From Chryseobacterium pennae (GTDB lineage Bacteria; Bacteroidota; Bacteroidia; Flavobacteriales; Weeksellaceae): a stretch of DNA of 64,000 nt. The stretch lies in the NCBI RefSeq assembly GCF_003385515.1, contig NZ_QNVT01000021.1:48828-112827 (forward strand). Direction: 5' to 3'. Shown here in pieces: positions 53,301 to 60,492 of the stretch. Numbering within the stretch: position 1 is the stretch's first letter; every line of letters begins with the position of its first letter. Position numbers and translations under genes: made by a program. The notes under the pieces are model-generated. The model saw nothing but the letters and a program-made list of their open reading frames with translations, was not told the origin of the DNA and ran no database searches.

Positions 53301-53562
53301 CTGTAATGAGCAACGAATCCATACCATATTGAGAAACACCACTGTTTACATCAATTTTATCAAGTGGAAGCTTTATTAATGCCGACAATTGTTCGGTAAG
53401 TTCCTGTTCAATAAAAGTAAGATGCATTTCTGATGATAATGCAGTAGCCTGGTGTGCAGCAACAGTGTCAGGAGTTTTTACTTTTTCAACAAGTGATTTG
53501 CGGGCAAGTTCTATTAATTCATTCTCTAGGTAGGCTTTCATTTTACTCTGAATAGGATCCAT
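47347..53562 (-). CDS. trans-AT polyketide synthase B: ACP-KS-(Ser-less ACP-like)-KR-ACP-KS
   Basis: A 2,071-residue PKS without AT. Domains: ACP (Ser 83); KS about 190-625 (Cys 357, His 492 and 539); an inserted region about 670-750 that resembles an ACP fold but has Gln-Gln-Phe-Asp where a carrier has Asp-Ser; the resumed post-KS linker (PPYQFKEKRFW); KR about 1085-1305 (TGGFGGLG, Tyr 1230); ACP (Ser 1381); KS about 1460-1895 (Cys 1633, His 1768 and 1815) with its YPF...RHW linker. The last residues are GKLHPLLHQVK, the usual opening strand of a DH domain. After TAA and two codons the frame continues as the DH of PKS C. KR residues about 915-1305 are nearly identical to those of PKS C. The N-terminal ACP probably serves the KS of PKS A. 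Confidence 0.93.
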   Translation of the reverse strand: MDPIQSKMKAYLENELIELARKSLVEKVKTPDTVAAHQATALSSEMHLTFIEQELTEQLSALIKLPLDKIDVNSGVSQYGMDSLLITEFIKRLSSKFSVELHATIFFEARNLKRLAEIIYQKNPELFQEGKSTVEITEREVSGADSVMKAETHAEEKALLEKYRSVFLSKQTGHTKTLAIEEKIKPSGYEPIAIIGIDGMFAKSRSAEELWEHLRNEDNCIESIPADRWNWENHFGNPQKENKTNVRWGGFVPEIDQFDPEFFTISPKEAELMDPQHRLFLQSVWKAIYRSGYSTASLSSKKIAVFLGINLMDYQLKLQKLPLDAMTLTAASHVFCPSRIAFQLNLNGPCHVIDTACSSSLVAIHRAALAIQNEGCEMAIAGAANIMMDPTMHIQYAKTGMICEDGRCKTFSKEANGYVRGDGVGAVILKKLSAAERDNDPILGVIVGSSENHGGASASLTAPNPLAQAELIKETIRKSSIDPRTISYIEAHGTGTALGDPIEINGMKMAFSDLFSEQGISSPPNGYCKIGSVKTNIGHAETAAGLAGLAKVLYSMKHRYIPKSLHSEDINPLIDLKNTPFIIAQSGDNWEEVQLNGQKYPLTAGISSFGAGGSNAHILVTAYQDKNKQPVQKEKKKLIVPVSAKSEDSLKKYIIALRAFLLGDSHQRKPALSYILKKELLRWFSDHLSILQTEIRPDMSFEELNIQQFDLVTFAVYFSDHWNIDQLQHEIINTTSVAHLITHIESKWGKELQTFYKLQVVEENIRTDISLHNLAYTLQVGRDEFQYRLAFVTDSIEDLLQQLTAYLDNVSSPKKYFEGNTRKDKIELLLTGEAGKAYIDAAVRFSELNSLAGLWTKGVQIDWELLNSSHVKKIELPPYQFKEKRFWIEINDRKPDETTEKLPVIIHKNLDATSETASVSYYQSTWKQGNLVLDADVTLSPADTIVLIDASQELIASVSESLDCKVLHLSSSSSVDLFERVKKEILKSITSKSPLNLTVAGLTSHYHCFGFLRGLIKSAEQECSWFTGRILGLEDFNAPEKWVQILKNEFNTASKEIRYQGGIRSVCTLRSVNLTDNRSISFRPEGVYLITGGFGGLGIQLAKHISRNYPTATIILSGRRTANAKQQELLSDQPSWRYIQTDVNDTVSVERLISQIKEEYGYLTGIIHAAGVLRDSLLVQKTHEEIKAVFDPKISGIINLDEATKDESLDFFVNFSSVSAVLGNIGQSDYASANAYLDDYTHYRNILVERGERYGQTLSINWPLWRSGGMQIDESSEQYLKRHWGMEPLPTNLGMEALDAILKSSCSVAGLVYGDQDILENKFYNQPVITSKKPVLKPVIDKTMQEEVFRNNLLKLAADILKLDAAEMDTELEFGEFGFDSISLTQFSNALNEAYDLHLMPTIFYNYPTLHELGSFLLEEHTDHVVKENTSSFEENESVFDIPEEIENEETVKIHSQRIEREEVAIVGIAGRLPGAENLDIFWKNLVNKHDAISEIPADRWSWKNYFGDPFKEKNKTKAIHGGFITDIDKFDALFFNISPHEAELMDPQQRITLELVYHLFENAAIRPEDLKGTDTGVFVGVSSTDYSVLLKEHADVVSEAHFSTGYSHAVLANRISYLFDLHGPSEAIDTACSSSLVAIHRAVENIRSGNCSMAVAGGVNALLAPDLTLSFTQAGMLSEDGRCKTFDKKANGYVRSEGVGFILLKSLKQAEEDGDTIFGIIKGSNENHGGKANTLTSPNPKAQKDLLVNAYLKSGVSLTDVTYIETHGTGTPLGDPIETEALKAAFKEIAAVQNLPIKNKLFCKLGSVKTNIGHLESAAGIAGVLKVILSMQHQTLPGNPHLTSPNEYLELEGSPFELVKETQHWKSDKPRIAGVSSFGFGGSNAHVIVQEYPKKTSDYSSGNEPVVICLSANTKSALQQLKSNYLNFIQENKHTDLKNMAYTLHIGREELKYRWATVVSDVEELRENLYENKAEKVFEGLVSKSKGKKIGELQELTELATAWVEGYIVDWTKQYKNKQPVKLQLPNYPFAKNRHWIPVKSIGLKPVIVVKETMKTKHSGKLHPLLHQVK
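49649..50824 (-). repeat. 1,176-bp direct repeat, copy in PKS B (KR region)
   Basis: Partner of 45344-46519. It encodes the KR region of PKS B (about residues 913-1305). Sequence identity stops sharply at both ends, which suggests recent duplication or gene conversion limited to the KR. Confidence 0.95.
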
Positions 53563-53571
53563 AAAAGTGAA

Positions 53572-54861
53572 TTAGGAGTTAGTTAACATATCGGTGTAAT
53601 AATTGACTTCTTTGAGATATTTCCAGAGATCAACTTCCCATTGATGTCTGTATGAATCGAGGAAATTCCGTTGTCCCATATCCGGAATATTTTCATTTTT
53701 TGCTTCTTTGAATTGCTGAAGGCCTTTTTTTCCGGATCGGATGGCATGGATATACTCCACGCAAAAATTAGCACTCGACTCAATAAAACTTCCAAAACCT
53801 GTGGCTGAATTAATGAATCCGATAAACAGCAGATTATCCATACTTTTTGGAACCATATGAAGGAAAAAGTCGGGAACTCCATTTTTCATATCAACTACCC
53901 CTTTTTCAAGAAATGAAAAGTCACGGTCATAGCCTGTGGCACAGATAATCAGGTCAATTTCGGTTTCTGTTCCGTCTTCGAATTGAACTATTTTCCCTTC
54001 CAGTTTACTGATATCCGGTTTTGGTTCAATGGATCCATGGCCGATATAATACAGAATCTGTGAATTCAGAATCGGATGTGCCTCTTGAATCGGGTAATCA
54101 GGTTTTGGTAATCCAAAGTCTGTTCCGTCGAACCCGGCAAGTTTAAACACCTGCTCTATGTAAGCCATTCCTTCTTCTTTCGATTCAAATTTATTTCCAA
54201 GTGAAAGCATCCAGTCTGAAGTAGGCATTCCATTGATAAATTTCGGCTGATAATAATATCCTCTTCTGGTACTATGAAATACCGCTGTGGAATGATGAAC
54301 ACAATCTACCGCAATATCACAACCTGAATTTCCGCCACCCATTACCAGAACTCGTTTACCTGCTATCTGATGAGATCCTTTATAATCCAGGGAATGAAGG
54401 ACTTCTCCTGTATAATCAGAAAAATTCAATTTGGGAAATCTCCCGATACGCTGCAAACCATTGCATACAATTACAAAGTCATAATACTCGGAATGTCCAT
54501 TTTCAGTATTTATCCTCCAACCATCTTGCTCTTTACGAACAGATTTTACTGCTGTATTGAATCGGGCATGCTTATAAACCCCTGAAGATCTTGCTACTTC
54601 TCTCCAATAATTGAGTACTAATTCGTGTTTGGGATAATGCGGATAACTCTCCGGCATTGGAAAATCCATCAACTGAGTAATTTTCTTTGATGAAATAAGA
54701 TGAGCAGATTCATAAACCCGGCCACAAAGCTCATCTGCATTCCATACTCCGCCGAAATCGGCTCCAGCTTCGTATAAATCATATTCAATTCCGGATGTGG
54801 AAAGCTTACGCGCGATGGAAATACCGCTAGGCCCTCCGCCAATAATACAGATTTTACTCAT
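53572..54861 (-). CDS. class B flavin monooxygenase (FMO/BVMO-like), first copy
   Basis: A 429-residue flavoprotein. The N-terminal FAD motif is GGGPSG, the NADPH motif is GGGNSGCDIA, and between them lies YTGEVLHSLDYKG, matching the FMO/BVMO fingerprint. A late ATGYDRD motif completes the pattern. It sits between PKS A (3-nt gap) and PKS B (9-nt gap) in the operon, so it may act on early, carrier-bound intermediates. Some trans-AT systems use such enzymes for Baeyer-Villiger oxygen insertion into the chain or for hydroxylation; sequence alone does not separate these. Confidence 0.88.
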   Translation of the reverse strand: MSKICIIGGGPSGISIARKLSTSGIEYDLYEAGADFGGVWNADELCGRVYESAHLISSKKITQLMDFPMPESYPHYPKHELVLNYWREVARSSGVYKHARFNTAVKSVRKEQDGWRINTENGHSEYYDFVIVCNGLQRIGRFPKLNFSDYTGEVLHSLDYKGSHQIAGKRVLVMGGGNSGCDIAVDCVHHSTAVFHSTRRGYYYQPKFINGMPTSDWMLSLGNKFESKEEGMAYIEQVFKLAGFDGTDFGLPKPDYPIQEAHPILNSQILYYIGHGSIEPKPDISKLEGKIVQFEDGTETEIDLIICATGYDRDFSFLEKGVVDMKNGVPDFFLHMVPKSMDNLLFIGFINSATGFGSFIESSANFCVEYIHAIRSGKKGLQQFKEAKNENIPDMGQRNFLDSYRHQWEVDLWKYLKEVNYYTDMLTNS

Positions 54862-54864
54862 AGT

Positions 54865-57800
54865 TTAATTTTGATACAAAAATTCCGTTATCATTTCTCC
54901 TTCTCTTACTCCTTTGAATGCAAATTGCATGATACCCTGAGAGTTGAATAACAGAAAGTCATAACTGTTTTTGGTTTTCTTGATTTTAAATGGCATTAGT
55001 GGATTTAAATCTCCTTTTAGATTGATTTCTTCTGAAAAATAGGGAAGTAAATCTTTTGGTTCTGCTGAATAATTGACTGTCTTTGAGTTGACAGAAGCCA
55101 GTATTTTACGAATAGTCCAGAGTCCCTGAAATACGTTGAAAAGAGTTCCTGTTCTTACTTCTATTATTCCATCAAAACTATTTTTTCCTGCATGAATTTC
55201 AAGAATTCTGCAAGGGTTGTGAACGGTCTGTAATTTACGGTTCAGCAGCTGTGAATCCAGTTGATTCAATTGTTTTTCTTCCCGGGAATTGACCTCATTA
55301 TACTCATATTCCCTATTACATTCATGCATTTCACCAAAAAACAAAGGTTTTCCGGATTTGCTGAATTCAAAATATTCTGCTTCATCTTTTCTGATGATTC
55401 TCAATGGAACCTGGTCTCCAGATTTTAAATCCATATTCTCTTCTGTCCAGAATACATTTTTCAGAATATATTGTTTACCAGAATGATTGTCCTTAAATAT
55501 GCCGCGAATTAATTCAGGAAATAATAACCCAAAGTCTTTGTTTATCCACCCCGCTAAATCCGGAATTAAACAATTGATCAGTTCATCAGTTAAACAGGAT
55601 CTATCGTGGTTACAAATCTCATGGGATTTATAATTTTTTACTTTATCTTTTTTTGAACCAGGAATCCAATATCTTTCTTTTGCAAACGGATAAACCGGTA
55701 AATCAGTTAACCATTTAATATTTGAAGAAATATACTGTTTCCAATCAACTGTTCCTCCGGCTACCCAATATGCTGCAATTTGGTCCCAGTCAGCATTTTC
55801 CGGAAGGACTTTTGCAGTATCTGGATTTGCTTTCCCGTGAACCAATCTATTATTGGGTTTGTGATGCTCAAAATCTTCAAGTGCAGACATTAATTCTTCC
55901 TTTTCAGAAGAGACAACAGCAATTCGTTGCCCTAATTCAGCCCTTCCCATCTGCAATGTTGCAGACAGTGCCTGCAAGTCTGTATTCTCATTTTGAAGGA
56001 TGTATTTTTTCAGCTTTCCGGCAAGTTTCCGTAAAGCTTCAGCAGTAACTGCGGAAAGCACAAACAATAATGGACAGGACGTATCTCTTACTTTCTGAAT
56101 TCTTTCTTGTTCGATATGAGATCCAATTATTACATGAGCATTGGTTCCTCCAACACCGAAGTTGCTTACCCCGGCAAAAAGTGTATTATTTTTATTTTCA
56201 GGAACCCATTTCTGAAGATTCTGCTGTATGTAGAAAGGACCTGAGTGCAGATCTATTTTAGGATTTAACTGTTTATAGTTGATGGTAGGAGGAATTTGCC
56301 GATGCTTCATTGCCAGTAAAACCTTCAGAACACCTACTAAACCGGAGGCTGCCTCCAGATGGCCAATGTTGCTTTTTACAGAACCAAGTCCACAGCTATT
56401 AGGTCTTATTTCACCATTCATTTTATTGGCAACATCATTCAGTCCGTTGATTTCAATTGGATCACCCAATGATGTTCCTGTTCCGTGAGCTTCCAGATAA
56501 GACAAATCACTCATCGTTAAATTTGCATTTTTCAATGCAGCAATAACCAATTCAGATTGCTGTTTAGGATTGGGAACGGTTATTCCGCTTACTCTTCCTC
56601 CGTGATTAACAGCTGATCCTTTGATCGTTCCAAGAATTTCATCGTTATCTGCCACTGCTTCACTCAGTGGTTTCAATAAGAACAAGACAGCTCCTTCAGC
56701 CCGTACATAACCATTTGCATTTTGATCAAACGTACTGCATTTTCCATCTTCACTTAACATTTTTGAAGTATAATATGAGATGGTTTTTGCACTGTTACAC
56801 ATCAAATGAACTCCACCAACTATGGCTTGTGTACATATTCCTGCCTGTAATGCCAAAATCGCATCATGCAGGGCAACCAATGATGACGAACAAGCCGTAT
56901 CAACTGTTTTACTAGGCCCCTTAAGGTCAAAGAAATAGGAAATACGATTGGAAAGAAGTGCAGATGCGCTTCCGGTTACACTGATTCCAGATGTAGAGTT
57001 GTATGAAAGCTGTTCATAATCACTTCCGCTTGCACCAATAAATACTCCGATATCTTTTCCTCTGTACCTGTCCGGATGATATGCTGCACGCTCAAAAAGC
57101 TCCCAGGATAGCTGAAGAAGCAAACGTTGTTGTGGATCCATTAATTCAGCTTCTAAGGGAGAAATAGAGAAAAAGGAAGGATCAAATTCATCCAGTCCGG
57201 TAATAAAACCTCCTTTATCTATTCCTTTATGTAAGATTTCCGGATTTATTTCTTTCGGCCATTCCCATCTTCCCTCCGGTAAACTTCCAATGACTGATTC
57301 TCCGGATTTCAAGATTTCCCAAAAAGCTTCTGCTGTATTCGCTCCGGGCAATTTGAAACTGGTTGCTACAATAGCAATTTCGTCCTTCGTTTTTTCCTTT
57401 TCAATTTCGAATGCTTTAACTGTGTTTCCCGATCTGTTCAAAACTATATCAGCAATTTCTTCACAGTTCTGTGCTCCATAAAACTTACTAGGATTTGTAT
57501 TCAAATTCAAGTCAATATTCAGTTGCTCAGAAAGTTCCATAAACAAAATGGATTCGATTCCAAGGAGAGATAAATCAGTTTTGGATGAAATGGTTACTCC
57601 TCCAAGCATTTCGGATAAAATTCCTCCAATCTTTTGAATCAATTCTGTTCTTTCTATAGAGGTTCTGTTTTCTGTAAAATCTTCAATCTTTTCAGGCTGC
57701 TGTACAAACGGTCTTGTCTGTTCATCTGAATGTTTCTCTATTTCCGCTGTCCATTCTTTTTTAAATTCACGAACGACAAACTGTTTGGAAATCAGTGCCC

Positions 57801-58644
57801 GATCTGCTTTTCGGTATATTGAAGAAGAGATTTGAATTTTATTTTTTTCCAGGAATTCATAATGATTCAGTTCATAAACCAGCTCATCTTTTGGGTTTGC
57901 ATTTCCGAAATAAAAAATATCGCGGGACAAACAAACATTGGATTGGGTCCAATCACTATCCTCAATATCCAGTTCGTTAAAGACCTTACGTTCACAACGG
58001 TCGTTGATCATTGGATAGGAAGCAAAATATAACAGTCCAACACCATTAATATCAGAGAATGGATCTATCTGATAAGTATATTGAGCAATACAATGAGAAG
58101 TAACTTTAAAACTGTTCCCGGCAAATGTATGCCACCACTCTGATTTATCTGTATCCGACAAATTGCTTTTCATCTGCAGAAATCCTTTGGCAAATTCAGG
58201 TAATTTTTTATGAGTTCTTGTTTTTTCGTCTGCCTGCTTTACGGGAGCTGACTTTTGCAATTCTGTATTGTCTGTAGTTCTTGCAGAAAATACAGTCATT
58301 AATGAAGCCCTTATTTTATGATCTGCTCCTGTTAATTCCTGTTCTGAAAAGAACATTTTATTACCGAATCTGGAAATTTCGCTGGTAATTCGGATCGGAT
58401 CATTTTCTTTAAATGCAGATAGATCTTTATCTGATTCCCATTTTATTCTGACAAAACTGGCATAGAGACGTTCACCGGAATGATCTACAAGTTTGTCTGT
58501 AGAAATTCCCAGGCTACCAGAAATCAAATTCCAGTGATGATCACCAAATTCTTTTAAGAACCAATTTTCGGAGAGACCGGTTAGGGATAAATGAGGCATC
58601 CCTAAAGTATAATCTTTACCTTGTGTAAAAAAAGTTTCTGTCAT
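54865..58644 (-). CDS. loading polyketide synthase A: LnmK-like AT/DC-ACP-KS-unassigned
   Basis: A 1,259-residue PKS. Residues about 1-295 match the LnmK/Pnap_2097 double hot-dog family by GMPHLSLTGLSENWFLKE and DINGVGLLYFASYP. LnmK of leinamycin biosynthesis is an acyltransferase/decarboxylase that makes propionyl-ACP from methylmalonyl-CoA, so this domain may load the starter. It is followed by an ACP whose site reads LGIESI (Ser 365, with Glu instead of the usual Asp), a KS about 420-845 (Cys 585, His 720 and 762) with a normal YPF...RYW linker, and a C-terminal stretch about 1005-1259. I cannot assign that stretch; it may be a degenerate DH or hot-dog domain, since no DH His motif is seen. 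It is the first gene of the operon. No clear promoter box was found just upstream. Confidence 0.9.
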   Translation of the reverse strand: MTETFFTQGKDYTLGMPHLSLTGLSENWFLKEFGDHHWNLISGSLGISTDKLVDHSGERLYASFVRIKWESDKDLSAFKENDPIRITSEISRFGNKMFFSEQELTGADHKIRASLMTVFSARTTDNTELQKSAPVKQADEKTRTHKKLPEFAKGFLQMKSNLSDTDKSEWWHTFAGNSFKVTSHCIAQYTYQIDPFSDINGVGLLYFASYPMINDRCERKVFNELDIEDSDWTQSNVCLSRDIFYFGNANPKDELVYELNHYEFLEKNKIQISSSIYRKADRALISKQFVVREFKKEWTAEIEKHSDEQTRPFVQQPEKIEDFTENRTSIERTELIQKIGGILSEMLGGVTISSKTDLSLLGIESILFMELSEQLNIDLNLNTNPSKFYGAQNCEEIADIVLNRSGNTVKAFEIEKEKTKDEIAIVATSFKLPGANTAEAFWEILKSGESVIGSLPEGRWEWPKEINPEILHKGIDKGGFITGLDEFDPSFFSISPLEAELMDPQQRLLLQLSWELFERAAYHPDRYRGKDIGVFIGASGSDYEQLSYNSTSGISVTGSASALLSNRISYFFDLKGPSKTVDTACSSSLVALHDAILALQAGICTQAIVGGVHLMCNSAKTISYYTSKMLSEDGKCSTFDQNANGYVRAEGAVLFLLKPLSEAVADNDEILGTIKGSAVNHGGRVSGITVPNPKQQSELVIAALKNANLTMSDLSYLEAHGTGTSLGDPIEINGLNDVANKMNGEIRPNSCGLGSVKSNIGHLEAASGLVGVLKVLLAMKHRQIPPTINYKQLNPKIDLHSGPFYIQQNLQKWVPENKNNTLFAGVSNFGVGGTNAHVIIGSHIEQERIQKVRDTSCPLLFVLSAVTAEALRKLAGKLKKYILQNENTDLQALSATLQMGRAELGQRIAVVSSEKEELMSALEDFEHHKPNNRLVHGKANPDTAKVLPENADWDQIAAYWVAGGTVDWKQYISSNIKWLTDLPVYPFAKERYWIPGSKKDKVKNYKSHEICNHDRSCLTDELINCLIPDLAGWINKDFGLLFPELIRGIFKDNHSGKQYILKNVFWTEENMDLKSGDQVPLRIIRKDEAEYFEFSKSGKPLFFGEMHECNREYEYNEVNSREEKQLNQLDSQLLNRKLQTVHNPCRILEIHAGKNSFDGIIEVRTGTLFNVFQGLWTIRKILASVNSKTVNYSAEPKDLLPYFSEEINLKGDLNPLMPFKIKKTKNSYDFLLFNSQGIMQFAFKGVREGEMITEFLYQN

Positions 58645-59552
58645 AATTTACAATATTTAGCAAATTTCTGCTCTATCAGCTGTTTCTTTGCTACCATGTA
58701 TTGCCTTTTTTATAGGGTATACAGATTAAAAAAAAATAATATTTTTCAGATAGAAATCTTGGTTTAATTCCAAAAATCTCATTGAAATTCTACTTTCAAT
58801 TATTGTATAATTATTTAACTCCATCCTATGTTTAAAATTTAAAAATGCTCAACTTTTACTAGTTAATCTCTCAACAAAAATGATATCATGTTTACTTCTA
58901 TCCTATCCCTCTTTGGAATAAAGATTATAGTAAGGTGATTTTGCTAAGTAGTGAATACTACCAATAAGTTAATTATTAAGTTCCTGGTTTTTAGATTGCC
59001 AATATAACACCATTAAAATTCACGCACAAATGAAATAGAGATTTTATAGAAAAACATTCATAACATCACAATAAATCAAATAATTATAACATAAATTAAT
59101 AGCATTAAAAGGAAAATAATAATTAATTTCGTTTAAATAAAGAAGAGAATATATCACCAATTAAAGAAGAAACAAGGGTATATAATTGATATCCTAAGAA
59201 AAATGAGGTAACGGTTTGGGCTATGAACTGAAAGCCTAAACTTATGAGTTTTTTTCAATAACGGGTAACTAAACAGAGTGTTTCATAGTAGAGATTATGA
59301 AGCAGCAACTTTGGAATAAATATATTGTTTGTGCCAGACTAATTTAGGGAAGTAAAGGATAAATTATGTTTTGTTTTGACACTATCCAATCATTTACCTG
59401 ACAGAAAATATTTTGTTCTGCCCTGGTGATGGTAAAAATGAATGTTCATCAAAATAAAAAAAGTCATTATTTCACATTATAACAAAATGATTATAAACTA
59501 GTTATTTAAACAAATAATAGATTGTATTTTAGTATTAAAATCAGTCTATATT
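58645..59552. other. 908-nt noncoding stretch upstream of the biosynthetic operon
   Basis: Very AT-rich sequence between the first PKS gene and the type VI cargo genes. It must carry the promoter for the 42-kb operon, but I find no TAnnTTTG box with a partner -33 box in the 250 nt next to the PKS A start. No ORF with coding character, riboswitch or repeat is recognised. Confidence 0.5.
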
Positions 59553-59882
59553 TCACTCTTCAACAAAGTTCTGGGCTGACTTTACAACAGATATTTTACC
59601 ACCAACAGAACACTGACAAGTAGAATTGTCCAACAGCTCTTTTTTACCCTCAATTTCAAAATCAGAGGTATTATCCCATTTAACAGGTGAAGGAGTGCAG
59701 GAAGACCTTAAAACACTGCATACACCAAAGGGTTTAATGTTACTGTTAGGTTGCTTGTCTTCCTCTGTAGCCTCTAGCTTCCCTTCAATCTTCATAAAAG
59801 ATTGACTTGTTACTGTGAGTGAAGTTTGTGAAGCTCCTTTATCACATTTTAGCTGGGTGGTATCTGTTATATATTGAGACAT
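59553..59882 (-). CDS. DUF4280 PAAR-like protein
   Basis: A 109-residue protein. The start QYITDTTQLKCDKGA, with paired Cys-containing strands, and the late CQCSVGGKISVV match the DUF4280 family. This family is a PAAR-like tip protein associated with type VI and related contractile systems in Bacteroidota. It is the last gene of the VgrG set, 6 nt after the secreted 200-residue protein. It probably caps the VgrG spike or acts as an effector adaptor. Length is typical. Confidence 0.82.
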   Translation of the reverse strand: MSQYITDTTQLKCDKGASQTSLTVTSQSFMKIEGKLEATEEDKQPNSNIKPFGVCSVLRSSCTPSPVKWDNTSDFEIEGKKELLDNSTCQCSVGGKISVVKSAQNFVEE

Positions 59883-59888
59883 AGTATA

Positions 59889-60491
59889 TCATTTATAATC
59901 CTCCATAAATTGTTGTTCTTTATTCCAAAGTTTTTTACTTTTCAACAAACTAACAATGTATTTCTTTAAATTTTCTGAAACCATCCCTCTAAAAAAGCAA
60001 GGGTCAATTTCTTGCCCATCTTCATCAATATGGGTTTTGCATCCTGCTTTTTTAATAACTAGGTTTTTTGTTTGAGAAGAAATTGTAACAATTTGAACCA
60101 CTTTATTATTCTTATACAAGTCTAATTGGATGTCATATTCTCCTGGTAATGCATGCCCGTAATTTGGCTTTTTAATTAGATTTAAAACTTTTCTTGTTTC
60201 TAAGTTACTTAATTTACAACTATCAATTTTTTTAGGAATGTTTTGGCTTTTCACTATTGAATCTTCCTGACTAATTGCTTTTTGTTTTTTTATTTCTTCA
60301 TCACTAAGTATACGTGGGAAATCTATTGTATTTCTTGGTTTCAACTCATGTATTTCATCCATTGATGGGTAATATACTGTAATAAGTCTTATACTATCTA
60401 CATCACTATCAATAAACTTTGTGCTTTTAAACTGTTGAGAAAAAGCATTATAACAAGTGAATAAAATTATAAATATTAAGTATTTTTTCAT
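59889..60491 (-). CDS. secreted protein of the type VI cargo set, possible immunity protein
   Basis: I place the start at 60491, giving 200 residues, because that ATG begins a signal peptide (KKYLIFIILF... ending AFSQQ). A longer frame would overlap the upstream gene. The mature protein has no domain I recognise. It contains a likely disulfide pair near KIDSCKLSN and AGCKTH, and a repeated Ile/Lys-rich beta pattern. Lying between a candidate effector gene and a DUF4280 gene, it could be a periplasmic immunity protein; this rests on order and export signal only. Confidence 0.65.
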   Translation of the reverse strand: MKKYLIFIILFTCYNAFSQQFKSTKFIDSDVDSIRLITVYYPSMDEIHELKPRNTIDFPRILSDEEIKKQKAISQEDSIVKSQNIPKKIDSCKLSNLETRKVLNLIKKPNYGHALPGEYDIQLDLYKNNKVVQIVTISSQTKNLVIKKAGCKTHIDEDGQEIDPCFFRGMVSENLKKYIVSLLKSKKLWNKEQQFMEDYK

Positions 60492-60492
60492 C

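Noticed and set aside
26432..58644. Many plus-strand and out-of-frame ORFs of 60-175 codons under the PKS/NRPS genes
   Set aside because: They are shadows of long, motif-rich minus-strand genes and show no domain of their own.
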